Assembly (NCBI GenBank): GCA_027364735.1 | Contig: DAHXOT010000043.1 | Location: forward strand, 24,896 to 88,895 | DNA length: 64,000 nt | Source of the DNA: Hydrotalea sp. | GTDB lineage: Bacteria > Bacteroidota > Bacteroidia > Chitinophagales > Chitinophagaceae | Reading direction: 5' to 3' | Shown here: piece by piece, positions 1 to 9,223 of the stretch | Layout of the letters: each line of letters begins with the position of its first letter | Numbering within the stretch: the stretch's first letter is position 1 | Notes under the pieces: model-generated | Told to the model about the DNA's origin: nothing | What the model saw: the letters and a program-made list of their open reading frames with translations, nothing else | Database searches by the model: none | Translations under genes and position numbers: made by a program

Positions 1-136
1 GATTGGGATCTATACCTGGCAATACAATGTGAGTACCAACCCGATATACCAATATCAAGGCAAGCGTAACAACAATTTTTTGACGCAATTCTTCAATTGC
101 CCAGATATTTTTAATGGTTTGAATAAGTTTTTTCAC
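1..136 (-). CDS. secY: SecY translocase subunit, N-terminal fragment
   Basis: This is the first 45 codons of SecY, the channel subunit of the Sec translocon; the rest lies left of the window. Read on the minus strand it begins KKLIQTIKNIWAIEELRQKI and continues into a hydrophobic helix (VTLALILVYRVG) ending LPGIDPN, the usual SecY amino terminus. The start appears to be GTG at 136-134, because no ATG fits this conserved beginning. It follows rplO as in other spc operons, but a terminator-like hairpin lies in the 78-base gap, so it may have its own promoter. Identification is firm; the start codon is inferred. Confidence 0.9.
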   Translation of the reverse strand, partial: MKKLIQTIKNIWAIEELRQKIVVTLALILVYRVGTHIVLPGIDPN

Positions 137-173
137 TTGATAATTCGATTGATAGTGTTATTTCCTTTAAACT

Positions 174-198
174 AAAAAAGACGCATTATAAATGCGTC
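174..198 (-). terminator. Intrinsic terminator after rplO
   Basis: On the minus strand an 8-bp perfect stem (GACGCATT / AATGCGTC with a three-base loop) is followed directly by TTTTTT. It lies 16 bases past the rplO stop and before secY, and would end or attenuate the S10-spc transcript ahead of secY. Confidence 0.7.
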
Positions 199-214
199 CG
201 GCAAGTTACATTAA

Positions 215-664
215 TTACTTAACAATTTCAACGCTACCACCTACTGCTTCAATTGCTTCTTTAGCTTTTCCACTTATTGCGTTTACTTTAAAACTAAGTT
301 TAGATTTTAATTCGCCTGTTGCTAATATTTTTACTTTATCTGTTTTGCCAATCAATCCATTGATATAGAGATTTTCTACACTAAATTCAGCAAAACTATA
401 TTTTTCTTGTAGTTGATCAATTTGCCCAAGATTAAAAACCTTAAACTGAATTTTATTATTATTGGTAAAGCCACGTTTTGGAATTCGGCGTTGAATAGGC
501 ATTTGACCACCTTCGTGTGCATTTTTACGTTGATATCCGGCACGGCTTTGGCCTCCTTTATTACCTTTTGTTGATGTACCACCTTTACCGGATGCTTCAC
601 CACGACCTAATCTTTTTTGCTTTTTAGTTGAACCTTCTGCAGGTTTTAAAGTGTGTAGTTTCAT
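215..664 (-). CDS. rplO: 50S ribosomal protein L15
   Basis: L15 is a late assembly protein of the large subunit. The 149-residue product has the family amino terminus (MKLHTLKPAEGS), the glycine/lysine-rich loop KRLGRGEASGKGGTSTKGNK and the segment RRIPKRGF; its length is typical. It follows rpmD in the spc order. A hairpin with a T-run lies just past its stop, so it may be the last gene of the main transcript. Confidence 0.97.
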   Translation of the reverse strand: MKLHTLKPAEGSTKKQKRLGRGEASGKGGTSTKGNKGGQSRAGYQRKNAHEGGQMPIQRRIPKRGFTNNNKIQFKVFNLGQIDQLQEKYSFAEFSVENLYINGLIGKTDKVKILATGELKSKLSFKVNAISGKAKEAIEAVGGSVEIVK

Positions 665-774
665 TTAAATTGATTTTAAACTTTCGGGGAATCACCCCTC
701 GCATATTAATAAAACAATAAATGCTGAATGTGGCTAAACACCATAACCATTCAACATTTATGTAAACCTATATT

Positions 775-957
775 TTAAGCTAATTTTTCAACTTTTACTA
801 AATGGCTCACTTTATTAACCATTCCTAAAATTTGAGGAGTAGCTTCTACTTCTTTAGTTGAATGTAATTTAGTTAACCCTAAAGCTTTTAAAGTTTGCTT
901 TTGACGTTCTGATCTATCAATACCACTTTTAACTTGTGTTATCTTAATTTTTGCCAT
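775..957 (-). CDS. rpmD: 50S ribosomal protein L30
   Basis: L30 is a small large-subunit protein. The 60-residue product MAKIKITQVKSGIDR... with LGLTKLHSTKEV and a C-terminal GMVNKVSHLVKVEK is a standard L30. An ATG two codons upstream (963) would add Met-Thr; I chose 957 because the family starts MAKIKIT. It lies between rpsE and rplO. The 110-base gap to rplO holds nothing recognisable. Confidence 0.95.
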   Translation of the reverse strand: MAKIKITQVKSGIDRSERQKQTLKALGLTKLHSTKEVEATPQILGMVNKVSHLVKVEKLA

Positions 958-1021
958 TGTCATTCAATTTGAAATTGATTCATTTGTAATTTGAAATAGT
1001 ATATTTCAAAAACAAATTATC

Positions 1022-1543
1022 TTATCCGTTAAATACTTTGCTTAATTTAATATTTCTGGTTTTAGCAACTTGTATTGGCTCTCTTAACTGTGTTAATGCT
1101 TTAATAGTTGCTTTAACCACATTATGAGGATTAGCCGAACCTAAACTTTTTGCTAAAACATCGGTTACACCTGCACTTTCTAAAACTGCACGCATACTGC
1201 CTCCTGCAATAACACCGGCTCCATGTGCTGCTGGTTTTATTAATACTTTTGCTGCTCCTGCTTTTGATAATTGTTCGTGAGGTATAGTTCCATGCATTAC
1301 AGGAACTTTTACTAAGTTCTTTTTAGCATCTTCAATGCCTTTAGTAATTGCTTCCTGAACTTCTTTGGCTTTTCCTAAACCTTGCCCAACAACTCCGGCA
1401 GAATTTCCCACTACTACTAATGCAGAGAAACTAAAAGTACGTCCACCTTTTGTTGTTTTAACAACACGATTAATGGCAACAACTTTTTCTTTTAACTCAA
1501 CATCACCGCCGGCTTTAATTTTATTTTCTGTTATTTTAGACAT
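1022..1543 (-). CDS. rpsE: 30S ribosomal protein S5
   Basis: S5 is a small-subunit protein of the decoding region, important for accuracy. The 173 residues contain the N-terminal double-stranded RNA-binding fold ([39 protein letters not shown]) and the C-terminal half with the GAGVIAGG loop and [13 protein letters not shown]. Length is typical. It lies between rplR and rpmD in the canonical spc order. Confidence 0.97.
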   Translation of the reverse strand: MSKITENKIKAGGDVELKEKVVAINRVVKTTKGGRTFSFSALVVVGNSAGVVGQGLGKAKEVQEAITKGIEDAKKNLVKVPVMHGTIPHEQLSKAGAAKVLIKPAAHGAGVIAGGSMRAVLESAGVTDVLAKSLGSANPHNVVKATIKALTQLREPIQVAKTRNIKLSKVFNG

Positions 1544-1574
1544 TTTATCAGTTTAAATTTCAGTTTTGAAATTA

Positions 1575-1928
1575 TTAGAATTGTAGTCCCCCTTCTCTTG
1601 CACCATCAGCAACGCTTTTTACACGACCATGATATAAATTACCACCTCTATCAAAAACACATGTGGTAATTCCTAATTCAATTGCTTTTCTGGCAATTAA
1701 ATTACCTACCAATTTTGCTTTTTCTATTTTAGTTACTTTTTGTACAGCAATCTCTTTATTGGTAGAAGCAGCAGCGGCAAGGGTAAGCCCATTTACATCA
1801 TCTATAAGCTGTGCATAAATTTCGGCATTGCTTCTAAAAACAGAAAGGCGTGGTTTAATGGCTGTTCCAGCCACTTTGCTACGAATTCTGTATCGTATTT
1901 TTTGCCTTTGTACTAATTTACTATTCAT
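1575..1928 (-). CDS. rplR: 50S ribosomal protein L18
   Basis: L18 binds 5S rRNA and attaches it to the large subunit. The 117-residue protein has the basic N-terminal tail ([16 protein letters not shown]), the [14 protein letters not shown] segment and the C-terminal [30 protein letters not shown] end of the family (only the key words are quoted here). It lies between rplF and rpsE. Confidence 0.97.
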   Translation of the reverse strand: MNSKLVQRQKIRYRIRSKVAGTAIKPRLSVFRSNAEIYAQLIDDVNGLTLAAAASTNKEIAVQKVTKIEKAKLVGNLIARKAIELGITTCVFDRGGNLYHGRVKSVADGAREGGLQF

Positions 1929-1981
1929 ACATTTTTATTTATTACTTCCGATTCTGCCGGAAGCTTCATTCAGTTTATTTA

Positions 1982-2536
1982 TTATTTTCCGGCTGCTTTA
2001 CCTGCTTTTCTTCTTAATATTTCATTTGAATATTTAACACCTTTGCCTTTGTATGGTTCTGGTTTACGCAAGCCTCTTAATTTAGCAGCTACTTGTCCCA
2101 ATAATTGCTTATCAACTCCTTCTAATATTATTTTAGGATTTTGTCCTTTTTCTGTTGCGGTAGCTACTTTTAATTCTTTAGGAATTTCAAAGATGATATT
2201 ATGAGAATATCCTAATGAAAGATCTAAAATATTTCCTTGGTTAGCTGCTTTAAACCCTACCCCTACTAATTCTAATTCTTTTTTATACCCATCAGTAACG
2301 CCTTTAACTAAGTTATTAACTAATGCGCGATATAACCCATGCATGGCACGATGACGAATTTGGTCGGTTGGGCGATTAAACACAACTTCATCGTTCTTAA
2401 CTTCTACTTTAATATCACGATCAATAACTTGTTTTAATTCGCCTTTAGGGCCTTTTACAGTTATTACATTATCGCTTCCAACTGTTACTGTAACGCCTTT
2501 TGGAAGAATTACAGGTTGTTTACCAATACGAGACAT
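1982..2536 (-). CDS. rplF: 50S ribosomal protein L6
   Basis: L6 lies near the GTPase-associated and sarcin-ricin region of the large subunit. The 184 residues form two copies of the L6 fold: the first starts MSRIGKQPVILPKGV, the second includes GYSHNIIFEIPKELKV. The signature near the C terminus reads KPEPYKGKGVKYSNE. A short AAGKAAGK tail ends it. Length is normal. Confidence 0.97.
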   Translation of the reverse strand: MSRIGKQPVILPKGVTVTVGSDNVITVKGPKGELKQVIDRDIKVEVKNDEVVFNRPTDQIRHRAMHGLYRALVNNLVKGVTDGYKKELELVGVGFKAANQGNILDLSLGYSHNIIFEIPKELKVATATEKGQNPKIILEGVDKQLLGQVAAKLRGLRKPEPYKGKGVKYSNEILRRKAGKAAGK

Positions 2537-2616
2537 ACAAATATATTTTTAATTCTTAGTAATTTTCAGACCGGTCAGCAGTGTATGTACGGCTTAATGT
2601 ATCTGAAAAAAAATTG

Positions 2617-3015
2617 TTAGCTTATAAAACAAAGCACTTCACCACCAACGTTTTGAGCTTTTGCTTGTTTATCGGTTAATACTCCTTTTGAAGTACTGAT
2701 AATAGCTACACCCAATCCATTAATAACTCGCTTCATATCGGCTGGTTTAGCATATTGGCGTAAACCCGGACGACTAATTCTTTCTAAATTACGAATAGCA
2801 GGTTGTTTGGTAGATGGATCGTATTTTAAGGCTATTTTGATTAAGCCTTGTTTATTATCATCTTCAAACTTATATTTCAAAATGTAACCTTGCTCGTATA
2901 AGATTTCAGTAATTCTTTTCTTCAAGTTTGAAGCAGGAATCTCAACTAGTCTATGACCAGCCATTTGAGCATTACGAACCCTTGTTAAAAAGTCTGCAAT
3001 AGGATCAGTTACCAT
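2617..3015 (-). CDS. rpsH: 30S ribosomal protein S8
   Basis: S8 is a primary 16S rRNA binder; in enterobacteria it also represses the spc operon by binding its mRNA. The 132-residue product starts MVTDPIADFLTRVRNAQMAG and carries the C-terminal signature GVAIISTSKGVLTDKQA with GGEVLCFIS at the end. I see no obvious S8-type repressor site in this region. Order rpsN-rpsH-rplF is canonical. Confidence 0.97.
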   Translation of the reverse strand: MVTDPIADFLTRVRNAQMAGHRLVEIPASNLKKRITEILYEQGYILKYKFEDDNKQGLIKIALKYDPSTKQPAIRNLERISRPGLRQYAKPADMKRVINGLGVAIISTSKGVLTDKQAKAQNVGGEVLCFIS

Positions 3016-3086
3016 GTTTATTTTAATTAATTCAGTTCAAAATTTTGTTTCTATGCATCTCCATAATGGAGAAGTTATAGTAAAAA

Positions 3087-3356
3087 TTACCAGCTTGCTT
3101 TTTTTACACCCGGAATTTTACCTTCTAAAGCCATATCTCTGAAAGTAACTCTTGAGAGACCAAAAAACCTCATATAACCTTTAGGACGCCCGGTTAATTG
3201 GCAACGATTTTTTAGTCGAACAGGAGAAGCATTTTTAGGAAGTTTATCTAAAGCAGCAACATCACCTGCAGCTTTTAATGCAGCACGCTTTTCTGCAAAT
3301 TTTTCAACTAATGCTTTACGCTTAGTTTGTCTGGCTACTACTGATTTTTTTGCCAT
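3087..3356 (-). CDS. rpsN: 30S ribosomal protein S14, zinc-independent form
   Basis: S14 sits in the head of the small subunit. This 89-residue form starts [16 protein letters not shown] and has the [19 protein letters not shown] signature with a single cysteine. It lacks the two CxxC pairs of zinc-binding S14, so it is the long zinc-independent (C-minus) type usual in Bacteroidota. It starts 11 bases after the rplE stop. Confidence 0.97.
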   Translation of the reverse strand: MAKKSVVARQTKRKALVEKFAEKRAALKAAGDVAALDKLPKNASPVRLKNRCQLTGRPKGYMRFFGLSRVTFRDMALEGKIPGVKKASW

Positions 3357-3367
3357 GTGATATACGA

Positions 3368-3943
3368 TTAGTTATTATCTTTTTTAATATTTTTAAAAGG
3401 CATACCTAATTCTTTTAATAATTCGTATGCTTCTTCGTTTGTTTGAGCTGTAGTAACGAATGTAATATCCATTCCGGTAATTTTATTTACTTTATCAATA
3501 TCAATTTCCGGAAAAATAATTTGTTCAGTTACACCTAATGTATAATTACCACGTCCATCAAAAGCTTTATCGCTAATTCCTTTAAAATCTCTTACACGAG
3601 GTAATGCAACTGATACCAATCTATCTAAAAATTCATACATTTTTTCGCCGCGTAAAGTTACTCGGGCTCCAATTGGCATTCCTTTACGAAGTTTAAAGTT
3701 AGAAATGTCTTTTTTAGAAAAAGTAGGTACTGCTTTTTGTCCGGTAATTTGTTCTAATTCGGCTACAGCAATATCTACCAATTTTTTGTCGGTAACAGCT
3801 CCATTAACTCCACGGTTAATAGCAATTTTTTCTAACTTAGGTGCTTGCATAATAGATTTGTATGCAAACTTTTTTACCAATGCAGGTACAACTTCATTTT
3901 TGTACTTATCTGCTAATCTTGGAGTGTATTTTATAGTACTCAT
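3368..3943 (-). CDS. rplE: 50S ribosomal protein L5
   Basis: L5 binds 5S rRNA and contacts the P-site tRNA. The 191 residues include [32 protein letters not shown] and the C-terminal [20 protein letters not shown] region. It is a few residues longer than the E. coli protein, at both ends. Its ATG overlaps the rplX stop by one base (TAATG), which suggests translational coupling. Confidence 0.97.
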   Translation of the reverse strand: MSTIKYTPRLADKYKNEVVPALVKKFAYKSIMQAPKLEKIAINRGVNGAVTDKKLVDIAVAELEQITGQKAVPTFSKKDISNFKLRKGMPIGARVTLRGEKMYEFLDRLVSVALPRVRDFKGISDKAFDGRGNYTLGVTEQIIFPEIDIDKVNKITGMDITFVTTAQTNEEAYELLKELGMPFKNIKKDNN

Positions 3944-4281
3944 TACTTAATAGCCTCCCCTGATTTTTTTGATACAAGAACTAATTTTCCATTTTCTCTG
4001 GTGCGTTTTACTTTAGTAGCAGCACCTGCTTTAGCATCCCATAACTGCACATTACTGATGTTAATAGGAGCTTCTATTTTTACAATACCACCTTTAGTGT
4101 TTTGAGCACTTGGTTTAGTATGTTTAGTAACTATGTTTACTCCTTCAACAACTACACGGCCTTTATCTACTATAACTTCCAACACCTTACGAGGCTTCTT
4201 TAAGTCTTTATCATCACCGGCAATTACCACAACTGTGTCACCTTTTTTGATGTTGAATTTGGGTTTAAATCTGTTACTCAT
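3943..4281 (-). CDS. rplX: 50S ribosomal protein L24
   Basis: L24 starts large-subunit assembly. The 112-residue product carries a KOW motif near the N terminus ([22 protein letters not shown]) followed by [13 protein letters not shown] and [15 protein letters not shown]. The stop codon overlaps the rplE start by one base. It follows rplN after 92 bases. Confidence 0.96.
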   Translation of the reverse strand: MSNRFKPKFNIKKGDTVVVIAGDDKDLKKPRKVLEVIVDKGRVVVEGVNIVTKHTKPSAQNTKGGIVKIEAPINISNVQLWDAKAGAATKVKRTRENGKLVLVSKKSGEAIK

Positions 4282-4373
4282 TGTTTGTAACGTTTTATCT
4301 TTATTCCTGATTAGGATTTTTTATATACAACTATTGTTCTACTATCAGCTATTGCTGTATTTATCGGTTGTAC

Positions 4374-4742
4374 TTATAGCACTTCCGGAGCTAAAGAAAT
4401 AATTTTCATATATCCTTTATCACGCAATTCTCTGGCAACCGGCCCAAAGATACGTGTACCTCTAGGTTCGTCGGCATTGTTTAGTAATACCACTGCATTA
4501 TCATCAAAACGAATGTATGATCCGTCTTTTCTGCGCAATTTGTTGGTAGTACGCACAATTACTGCTTTAGATACAGTTCCTTTTTTAATACCACCGGCAG
4601 GAATGGCATCCTTTACTGTAACAACAATTTTGTCACCAATTTTAGCATAGTCCTGACCACTATTACCTAATACTTTAATACAAAGTACTTCTTTGGCTCC
4701 ACTGTTATCAGCTACATTTAATCTGCTTTCTTGCTGAATCAT
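4374..4742 (-). CDS. rplN: 50S ribosomal protein L14
   Basis: L14 forms part of the intersubunit bridge. The 122 residues start [19 protein letters not shown] and contain [20 protein letters not shown] and the [20 protein letters not shown] signature; length is exactly that of the family. It lies between rpsQ and rplX. Confidence 0.98.
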   Translation of the reverse strand: MIQQESRLNVADNSGAKEVLCIKVLGNSGQDYAKIGDKIVVTVKDAIPAGGIKKGTVSKAVIVRTTNKLRRKDGSYIRFDDNAVVLLNNADEPRGTRIFGPVARELRDKGYMKIISLAPEVL

Positions 4743-4797
4743 CTTAATTAATTTTTCAGTTCTTTGAACTATTTTTTCTAATTGTAAAACAGCGGAA

Positions 4798-5055
4798 TTA
4801 TTTCGCTTTTTCTACTATTTCAACCAATCTCCAACGTTTTGTTTTACTCATGGGGCGAGTTTCCATAATTTTTACTACATCGCCAATACCACCTTCATTT
4901 TTTTCGTCATGAGCATGGAATTTGGTAGTTTTTTTAACGAACTTACCATAGATGGGGTGTTTTACTTTTCTTTCAACAGCTACTGTAATGGTTTTTTCCA
5001 TTTTATCGCTAGTAACTACACCAATTCTTGTTTTACGCAAATTTCTTTCAGCCAT
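4798..5055 (-). CDS. rpsQ: 30S ribosomal protein S17
   Basis: S17 is a primary 16S rRNA-binding protein. The 85 residues read as a classical S17: [39 protein letters not shown] and a [18 protein letters not shown] end. It lies 21 bases after rpmC. Confidence 0.97.
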   Translation of the reverse strand: MAERNLRKTRIGVVTSDKMEKTITVAVERKVKHPIYGKFVKKTTKFHAHDEKNEGGIGDVVKIMETRPMSKTKRWRLVEIVEKAK

Positions 5056-5076
5056 TGTTTGCTTTTTATTTAGTTA

Positions 5077-5286
5077 TTAAGCCAACTTTCTTTTTTGTAA
5101 TTCCGTTTGTATACGGGCAATATCTTTTCTCACACCACGAATAGTCATTGGATTTTCCAATGGTGAAATAGCATGAGCAAACTCCAATTTTTTTAATCGA
5201 AGTTTATCTTCCTGAATACGTGCATGTAAATCACTATCAGTTAAATCTTTTAAGCCCTTATTAAAATCATGTTTCTTATTAGCCAT
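5077..5286 (-). CDS. rpmC: 50S ribosomal protein L29
   Basis: L29 sits at the polypeptide exit tunnel near the trigger factor and SRP docking site. The 69-residue, mostly helical product contains LTDSDLHARIQEDKLRLKKL and NPMTIRGVRKDIARIQTEL, the family signature. It lies between rplP and rpsQ with short spacers. Confidence 0.95.
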   Translation of the reverse strand: MANKKHDFNKGLKDLTDSDLHARIQEDKLRLKKLEFAHAISPLENPMTIRGVRKDIARIQTELQKRKLA

Positions 5287-5304
5287 TGCAATTATTTTTT
5301 TAAA

Positions 5305-5724
5305 TTATGCTTGCAAATCTCTTCTTACAACAAATTTTGTTTTAATAGGTAGTTTTTGAGCACCTAAGTCTAATGCTTGTTTTGCTACTTCTTCACTAAC
5401 CCCATCCAATTCAAACAAAATACGACCCGGTTCTACCACAGCAGCCCAAAATTCGGGATTACCTTTACCTTTACCCATTCTCACTTCAAGTGGTTTACGA
5501 GTAATAATTTTGTCGGGGAATATTCTAATCCACACATTTCCTTCACGCTTCATAGCACGTGTAATGCTTTGACGAGCAGCTTCAATTTGGCGATTGGTTA
5601 ACCATATAGGTTCTAAAGCTTTTAAAGCATACGAACCAAAAGAAATGGTAGTGCCACGCTTTGCTACTCCGCGTATACGGCCTTTTTGCTGTTTTCTGTG
5701 TTTACTTCTTTTAGGTTGTAACAT
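5305..5724 (-). CDS. rplP: 50S ribosomal protein L16
   Basis: L16 organises the A-site tRNA region of the large subunit. The 139 residues start [19 protein letters not shown] and include the signature [20 protein letters not shown] and [17 protein letters not shown]. It lies between rpsC and rpmC. The 26-base spacer to rpsC contains one copy of a short dispersed AT-rich repeat (5733-5752). Confidence 0.98.
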   Translation of the reverse strand: MLQPKRSKHRKQQKGRIRGVAKRGTTISFGSYALKALEPIWLTNRQIEAARQSITRAMKREGNVWIRIFPDKIITRKPLEVRMGKGKGNPEFWAAVVEPGRILFELDGVSEEVAKQALDLGAQKLPIKTKFVVRRDLQA

Positions 5725-5732
5725 TATAATTC

Positions 5733-5752
5733 AATTTGACAATTCGAAAATT
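5733..5752. repeat. Dispersed AT-rich 20-mer, copy 1
   Basis: AATTTGACAATTCGAAAATT in the rplP-rpsC junction; it differs at only two positions from the 20-mer at 54133-54152 in the accB-accC spacer. Its last two bases reach into the rpsC stop region. The function is unknown. Confidence 0.5.
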
Positions 5753-6536
5753 AGTTTCTTCTATCACCTCTTCCACCGCTATTTCTTCTATCTCCACCAC
5801 CTCTACGGTCATCTCTTCTATCACCACTTCCTCTTTCATCTCTTCTTTCTCTTCTATCGCTTACATCACTTTTTCCGCCTACAAAGTTGGGATTTAATTC
5901 GCGTTTTCCTAATACTTCGCCTTTACAAATCCATACTTTAATACCAATTTTTCCATATACTGTAAGTGAATAAACAGATGCATAATCAATATCCATTCTT
6001 AGTGTATGTAAAGGAACACGACCTTGCTTTATTTCTTCGGTACGAGCAATTTCGGCACCTCCTAAACGGCCACTAACTTTCACTTTAATTCCTTCGGCAC
6101 CCATACGAAGTGTTGAAGCAATTGCCATTTTAATGGCTCTTTTATAATTAATTCTATTCTCAATTTGTCTGGCAATGGTATCGCCTACTATGTTAGCATC
6201 TAATTCTGGTCGACGTATTTCGAGGATGTTGATTTGAACATCATCTTTTCCTGTTAATTTTTTTAATTCTTCTTTAATACGATCAACTTCGTTACCGCCT
6301 TTACCAATGATGATACCCGGTTTACTTGTATGAATGGTAACTATTAATTTACCTAATGTACGTTCTATAACAATTTTTGCAATGCCGCCTTTATTAATAC
6401 GTGCATTGAGGTAAGTACGGATTTTGTTGTCCTCAATCAACTTGGTGGCAAAATCTTTTTTGCTACCATACCAGTTACTGTCCCATCCGCGGATGATACC
6501 TAACCTGTTACCAATTGGATTTGCTTTCTGACCCAT
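5751..6536 (-). CDS. rpsC: 30S ribosomal protein S3 with Arg/Gly/Asp-rich tail
   Basis: S3 lines the mRNA entry channel and takes part in mRNA unwinding. The 261 residues include the KH-type domain with [18 protein letters not shown] and the C-terminal S3 domain ([34 protein letters not shown]). After about residue 222 comes a low-complexity tail of some 40 residues made of RR, GG and D (for example [13 protein letters not shown]). Such an extension is absent from the E. coli protein, although many S3 homologues have variable tails. It lies between rplV and rplP. Confidence 0.97.
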   Translation of the reverse strand: MGQKANPIGNRLGIIRGWDSNWYGSKKDFATKLIEDNKIRTYLNARINKGGIAKIVIERTLGKLIVTIHTSKPGIIIGKGGNEVDRIKEELKKLTGKDDVQINILEIRRPELDANIVGDTIARQIENRINYKRAIKMAIASTLRMGAEGIKVKVSGRLGGAEIARTEEIKQGRVPLHTLRMDIDYASVYSLTVYGKIGIKVWICKGEVLGKRELNPNFVGGKSDVSDRRERRDERGSGDRRDDRRGGGDRRNSGGRGDRRN

Positions 6537-6549
6537 ATTATGGTTTCAA

Positions 6550-6894
6550 TTAATTTTTAGAATCTACAATTAATGTTACATGGTTGCTGCGCTTTCTAAC
6601 CCTATAGCCTCTGCCTTGAGGTGCAGGTCGCATACGTTTTAAAACGCGTCCTCCATCTACAAAAACAGTTTTTACAATTAAGTTGCTATCGGCTGCACTA
6701 TTTCCATTATTTTTTTGTTCCCAGTTATTGATAGCACTTTTTAATAATTTAGCCAACGGGGTAGCATTATGCTGAGGATGATGTTCTAATATTGCCAAAG
6801 CTTTTTCTACTTCCATTCCTCTAATAACATCAGCCAATAAACGCATTTTGCGTGGGCCTGTTGGATAATTGTTCAGTTTTGCTACTGCTTCCAT
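6550..6894 (-). CDS. rplV: 50S ribosomal protein L22
   Basis: L22 lines the exit tunnel; its beta-hairpin contributes to macrolide sensitivity and nascent-chain stalling. The 114-residue product begins [20 protein letters not shown] and includes the hairpin signature [20 protein letters not shown]. No deletion in the hairpin is visible. It precedes rpsC and follows rpsS, from which it is separated by a tandem heptamer repeat. Confidence 0.97.
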   Translation of the reverse strand: MEAVAKLNNYPTGPRKMRLLADVIRGMEVEKALAILEHHPQHNATPLAKLLKSAINNWEQKNNGNSAADSNLIVKTVFVDGGRVLKRMRPAPQGRGYRVRKRSNHVTLIVDSKN

Positions 6895-6903
6895 TTTTTA
6901 TTA

Positions 6904-6938
6904 AGTTTTGAGTTTTGAGTTTTGAGTTTTGAGTTTTG
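6904..6938. repeat. Five tandem copies of AGTTTTG
   Basis: Five perfect head-to-tail heptamers fill most of the 78-base spacer between rpsS and rplV, just upstream of the rplV start. On the transcribed strand they read CAAAACT. The copy number could vary by slippage. Confidence 0.85.
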
Positions 6939-6972
6939 TTTTAAAACTTTTTACATCAAACTCTAACTTTTT

Positions 6973-7242
6973 TTATTGTTTAGTTCCTGAATGTCCTTTA
7001 AAATTTCTTGTTGGTGCAAATTCACCTAACTTATGGCCTACCATAAATTCTGTAACATATACAGGAATAAATTTATTCCCATTATGCACTGCAAAAGTAT
7101 GACCCACGAAATCGGGAGTAATGGTACTTCTGCGGCTCCATGTTTTAATTACACTTTTTTTAGCTTTACCATCATTAATGGCAGTTACTTTTTCATCTAA
7201 ATTATGATCTACGTAAGGACCTTTTTTAATCGAACGACCCAT
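6973..7242 (-). CDS. rpsS: 30S ribosomal protein S19
   Basis: S19 sits in the head of the small subunit near the A-site tRNA. The 89 residues start [19 protein letters not shown] and contain [20 protein letters not shown] and [18 protein letters not shown], the family signature. It follows rplB after 110 bases. Confidence 0.98.
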   Translation of the reverse strand: MGRSIKKGPYVDHNLDEKVTAINDGKAKKSVIKTWSRRSTITPDFVGHTFAVHNGNKFIPVYVTEFMVGHKLGEFAPTRNFKGHSGTKQ

Positions 7243-7352
7243 GGTTATTTTTGTTTGTGATTTGTGATTTTGGATTTTTCCTTAATCATTCATCTTGTGT
7301 TTATTTGTTCCTTTTACTTTACTGTTGGAACCATTTTAACGCTTTTTATTAA

Positions 7353-8192
7353 TTACAAAGTAAGCTTCTTACCATCTCTTCTTTGAATAATCAGTTTATC
7401 GCTTCCTTTGCCTTTTGTTCTTGTTTTTTCTCCTTTAGCATATTTGCCGGTTCTGCTACGAGGATGACCTCCGGAAGCTTTACCTTCACCTCCACCCATT
7501 GGATGATCAACCGGATTCATTGCTACACCACGAGTACGAGGACGAATTCCTTTCCAGCGATTAACCCCGGCTTTACCAGCCATTTCCAAATTATGATCGC
7601 TATTAGATACAACTCCAACAGTTGCAAAACAATTGATCAATACTTTTCTTAATTCGCCGGAAGGCATTTTTATAACGGCATATTTTTCTTCTTTACCAGT
7701 TAATTGTGCCGACGCACCTGCACTTCTAGCTAATTTTGCGCCATGACCATGTTGCATTTCAATATTATGAATCATGGTACCCAAAGGCATAAATTTTAAT
7801 TGCAAAGCATTCCCTATTTCAGGAGCAATATCATTTCCAGACATTACTTTATTACCCACTTGCAAGCCTTGTGGTGCAAGAATATATCTTTTCTCACCAT
7901 CAGCATATTGCAATAAAGCTATAAATGCTGTACGGTTTGGATCGTATTCAATAGATAAAACAGTTGCTTCAATGTTGTGCTTATCACGCTTGAAATCTAT
8001 AATACGATAATGCTTTTTATGACCACCGCCAATATAACGCATAGAACGACGGCCTTGAGCATTACGTCCACCTGATTTTTTAACAGGTTCTAACAAACTT
8101 TTTTCGGGTTGGTTAGTTGTAATTTCAGCATAAGCATTGCCAATTCTCCAGCGTGTGCCGGCTGTCATTGGTTTGTACTTTTTTAATGCCAT
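7353..8192 (-). CDS. rplB: 50S ribosomal protein L2
   Basis: L2 is a peptidyl-transferase-centre protein. The 279 residues include the N-terminal OB fold ([20 protein letters not shown]), the SH3-like core and the C-terminal signature around the essential histidine, [19 protein letters not shown]. Length is normal. It lies between rplW and rpsS. Confidence 0.98.
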   Translation of the reverse strand: MALKKYKPMTAGTRWRIGNAYAEITTNQPEKSLLEPVKKSGGRNAQGRRSMRYIGGGHKKHYRIIDFKRDKHNIEATVLSIEYDPNRTAFIALLQYADGEKRYILAPQGLQVGNKVMSGNDIAPEIGNALQLKFMPLGTMIHNIEMQHGHGAKLARSAGASAQLTGKEEKYAVIKMPSGELRKVLINCFATVGVVSNSDHNLEMAGKAGVNRWKGIRPRTRGVAMNPVDHPMGGGEGKASGGHPRSRTGKYAKGEKTRTKGKGSDKLIIQRRDGKKLTL

Positions 8193-8239
8193 TTTCTTTC
8201 TTTTTTTGCGAAATTTTCAGCTTCGCTAACTATAAATTA

Positions 8240-8539
8240 TTAAATATTTGCGTATAAATCTATTGTTTCGCCTTCGGCTACTGTAACAAAAGCTTTTTTA
8301 TATGCGGGCTTTTGACCTTTAATAAAACCAGCTTTGGTATAACGTGTTTTATTTTTTCCTGGGGCTACAGCAGTATTTACTTCCACAACACTAACACCAT
8401 AAAAATTCTCTACTGCTTTCTTTATTTCTAATTTATTAGCCTTACGATTTACCTTAAAAGCATATTTTCTTAACTTTTCTTGTTGTTGATTTGCTTTTTC
8501 GGTTAAAATTGGCTTGATTAAAATTTCACTCAGTTTCAT
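8240..8539 (-). CDS. rplW: 50S ribosomal protein L23
   Basis: L23 is the docking protein at the tunnel exit for trigger factor and SRP. The 99-residue product contains IKPILTEKANQQQEKLRKYA, the VNRKANKLEIKKAVENFYGV signature and TKAGFIKGQKPAYKKAFV. It lies between rplD and rplB. Confidence 0.97.
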   Translation of the reverse strand: MKLSEILIKPILTEKANQQQEKLRKYAFKVNRKANKLEIKKAVENFYGVSVVEVNTAVAPGKNKTRYTKAGFIKGQKPAYKKAFVTVAEGETIDLYANI

Positions 8540-8566
8540 TGTATATTATAGTTGAAACGTTTTTAA

Positions 8567-9202
8567 TTAAGCTTCTACAGCTTCATTTTCTGCAAATATT
8601 TTGGCAGCATTTTCAGTTAATACCAAAACATCTGCATTTACAATTTCATAAGTATTGATATCTGCCAATAAAGTGCTGTCAATGTTTGGAACATTGCGTG
8701 TACTTAAATACAAATTATCGTTATACTCAGGGATGATTAATAAAGCCTTTTTATCTGCAAGATGTAAGTTTTGCATTACACTTACAATTTCTTTGGTTTT
8801 AGGTGCAGCTAAACTTATATCTTCTATTACAAAAATTGCTGCATCTTTAGCTTTATAACTTAAAGCAGAAATTTTTGCCAAATCCTTTACTTTTCTATTT
8901 AACTTAAAATTGTAGCCATGTGGTTTAGGCCCAAAAACAGTACCACCACCTTTATATAAAGGGTTACGAATATTACCTTTACGAGAGCCTCCTGTACCTT
9001 TTTGTTTGTGTAACTTACGACTTGCCCCATGCACTTCGGCACGAGTTTTTACTTTATGCGTTCCTTGACGCCCAGCAGCTAAATATTGTTTTACAGCAAG
9101 ATAAATCACATGATCATTTGGTTCAATACCAAATATTTCTTGTGGCAATTCTACTGTTCTGCCGGTTTTTTCACCTTGTATATTTAAAACATCTACTTGC
9201 AT
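8567..9202 (-). CDS. rplD: 50S ribosomal protein L4
   Basis: L4 lines the exit tunnel and, in gammaproteobacteria, autoregulates the S10 operon. The 211 residues carry the extended tunnel loop (KTRAEVHGASRKLHKQKGTG with GGGTVFGPKPHGYNFKLNRK) and a globular domain ending in a short acidic tail. The 271-base leader before rplC, two genes upstream in the transcript, would be a place to look for L4-type or other ribosomal-protein feedback. Confidence 0.97.
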   Translation of the reverse strand: MQVDVLNIQGEKTGRTVELPQEIFGIEPNDHVIYLAVKQYLAAGRQGTHKVKTRAEVHGASRKLHKQKGTGGSRKGNIRNPLYKGGGTVFGPKPHGYNFKLNRKVKDLAKISALSYKAKDAAIFVIEDISLAAPKTKEIVSVMQNLHLADKKALLIIPEYNDNLYLSTRNVPNIDSTLLADINTYEIVNADVLVLTENAAKIFAENEAVEA

Positions 9203-9223
9203 CTTCTTTCAATTAAAGTTTAA

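Noticed and set aside
5594..5941. 115-codon plus-strand frame opposite rplP and rpsC
   Set aside because: It is the complement of the rpsC Arg/Asp tail and the rplP start, with His/Phe/Leu-rich composition typical of antisense frames.
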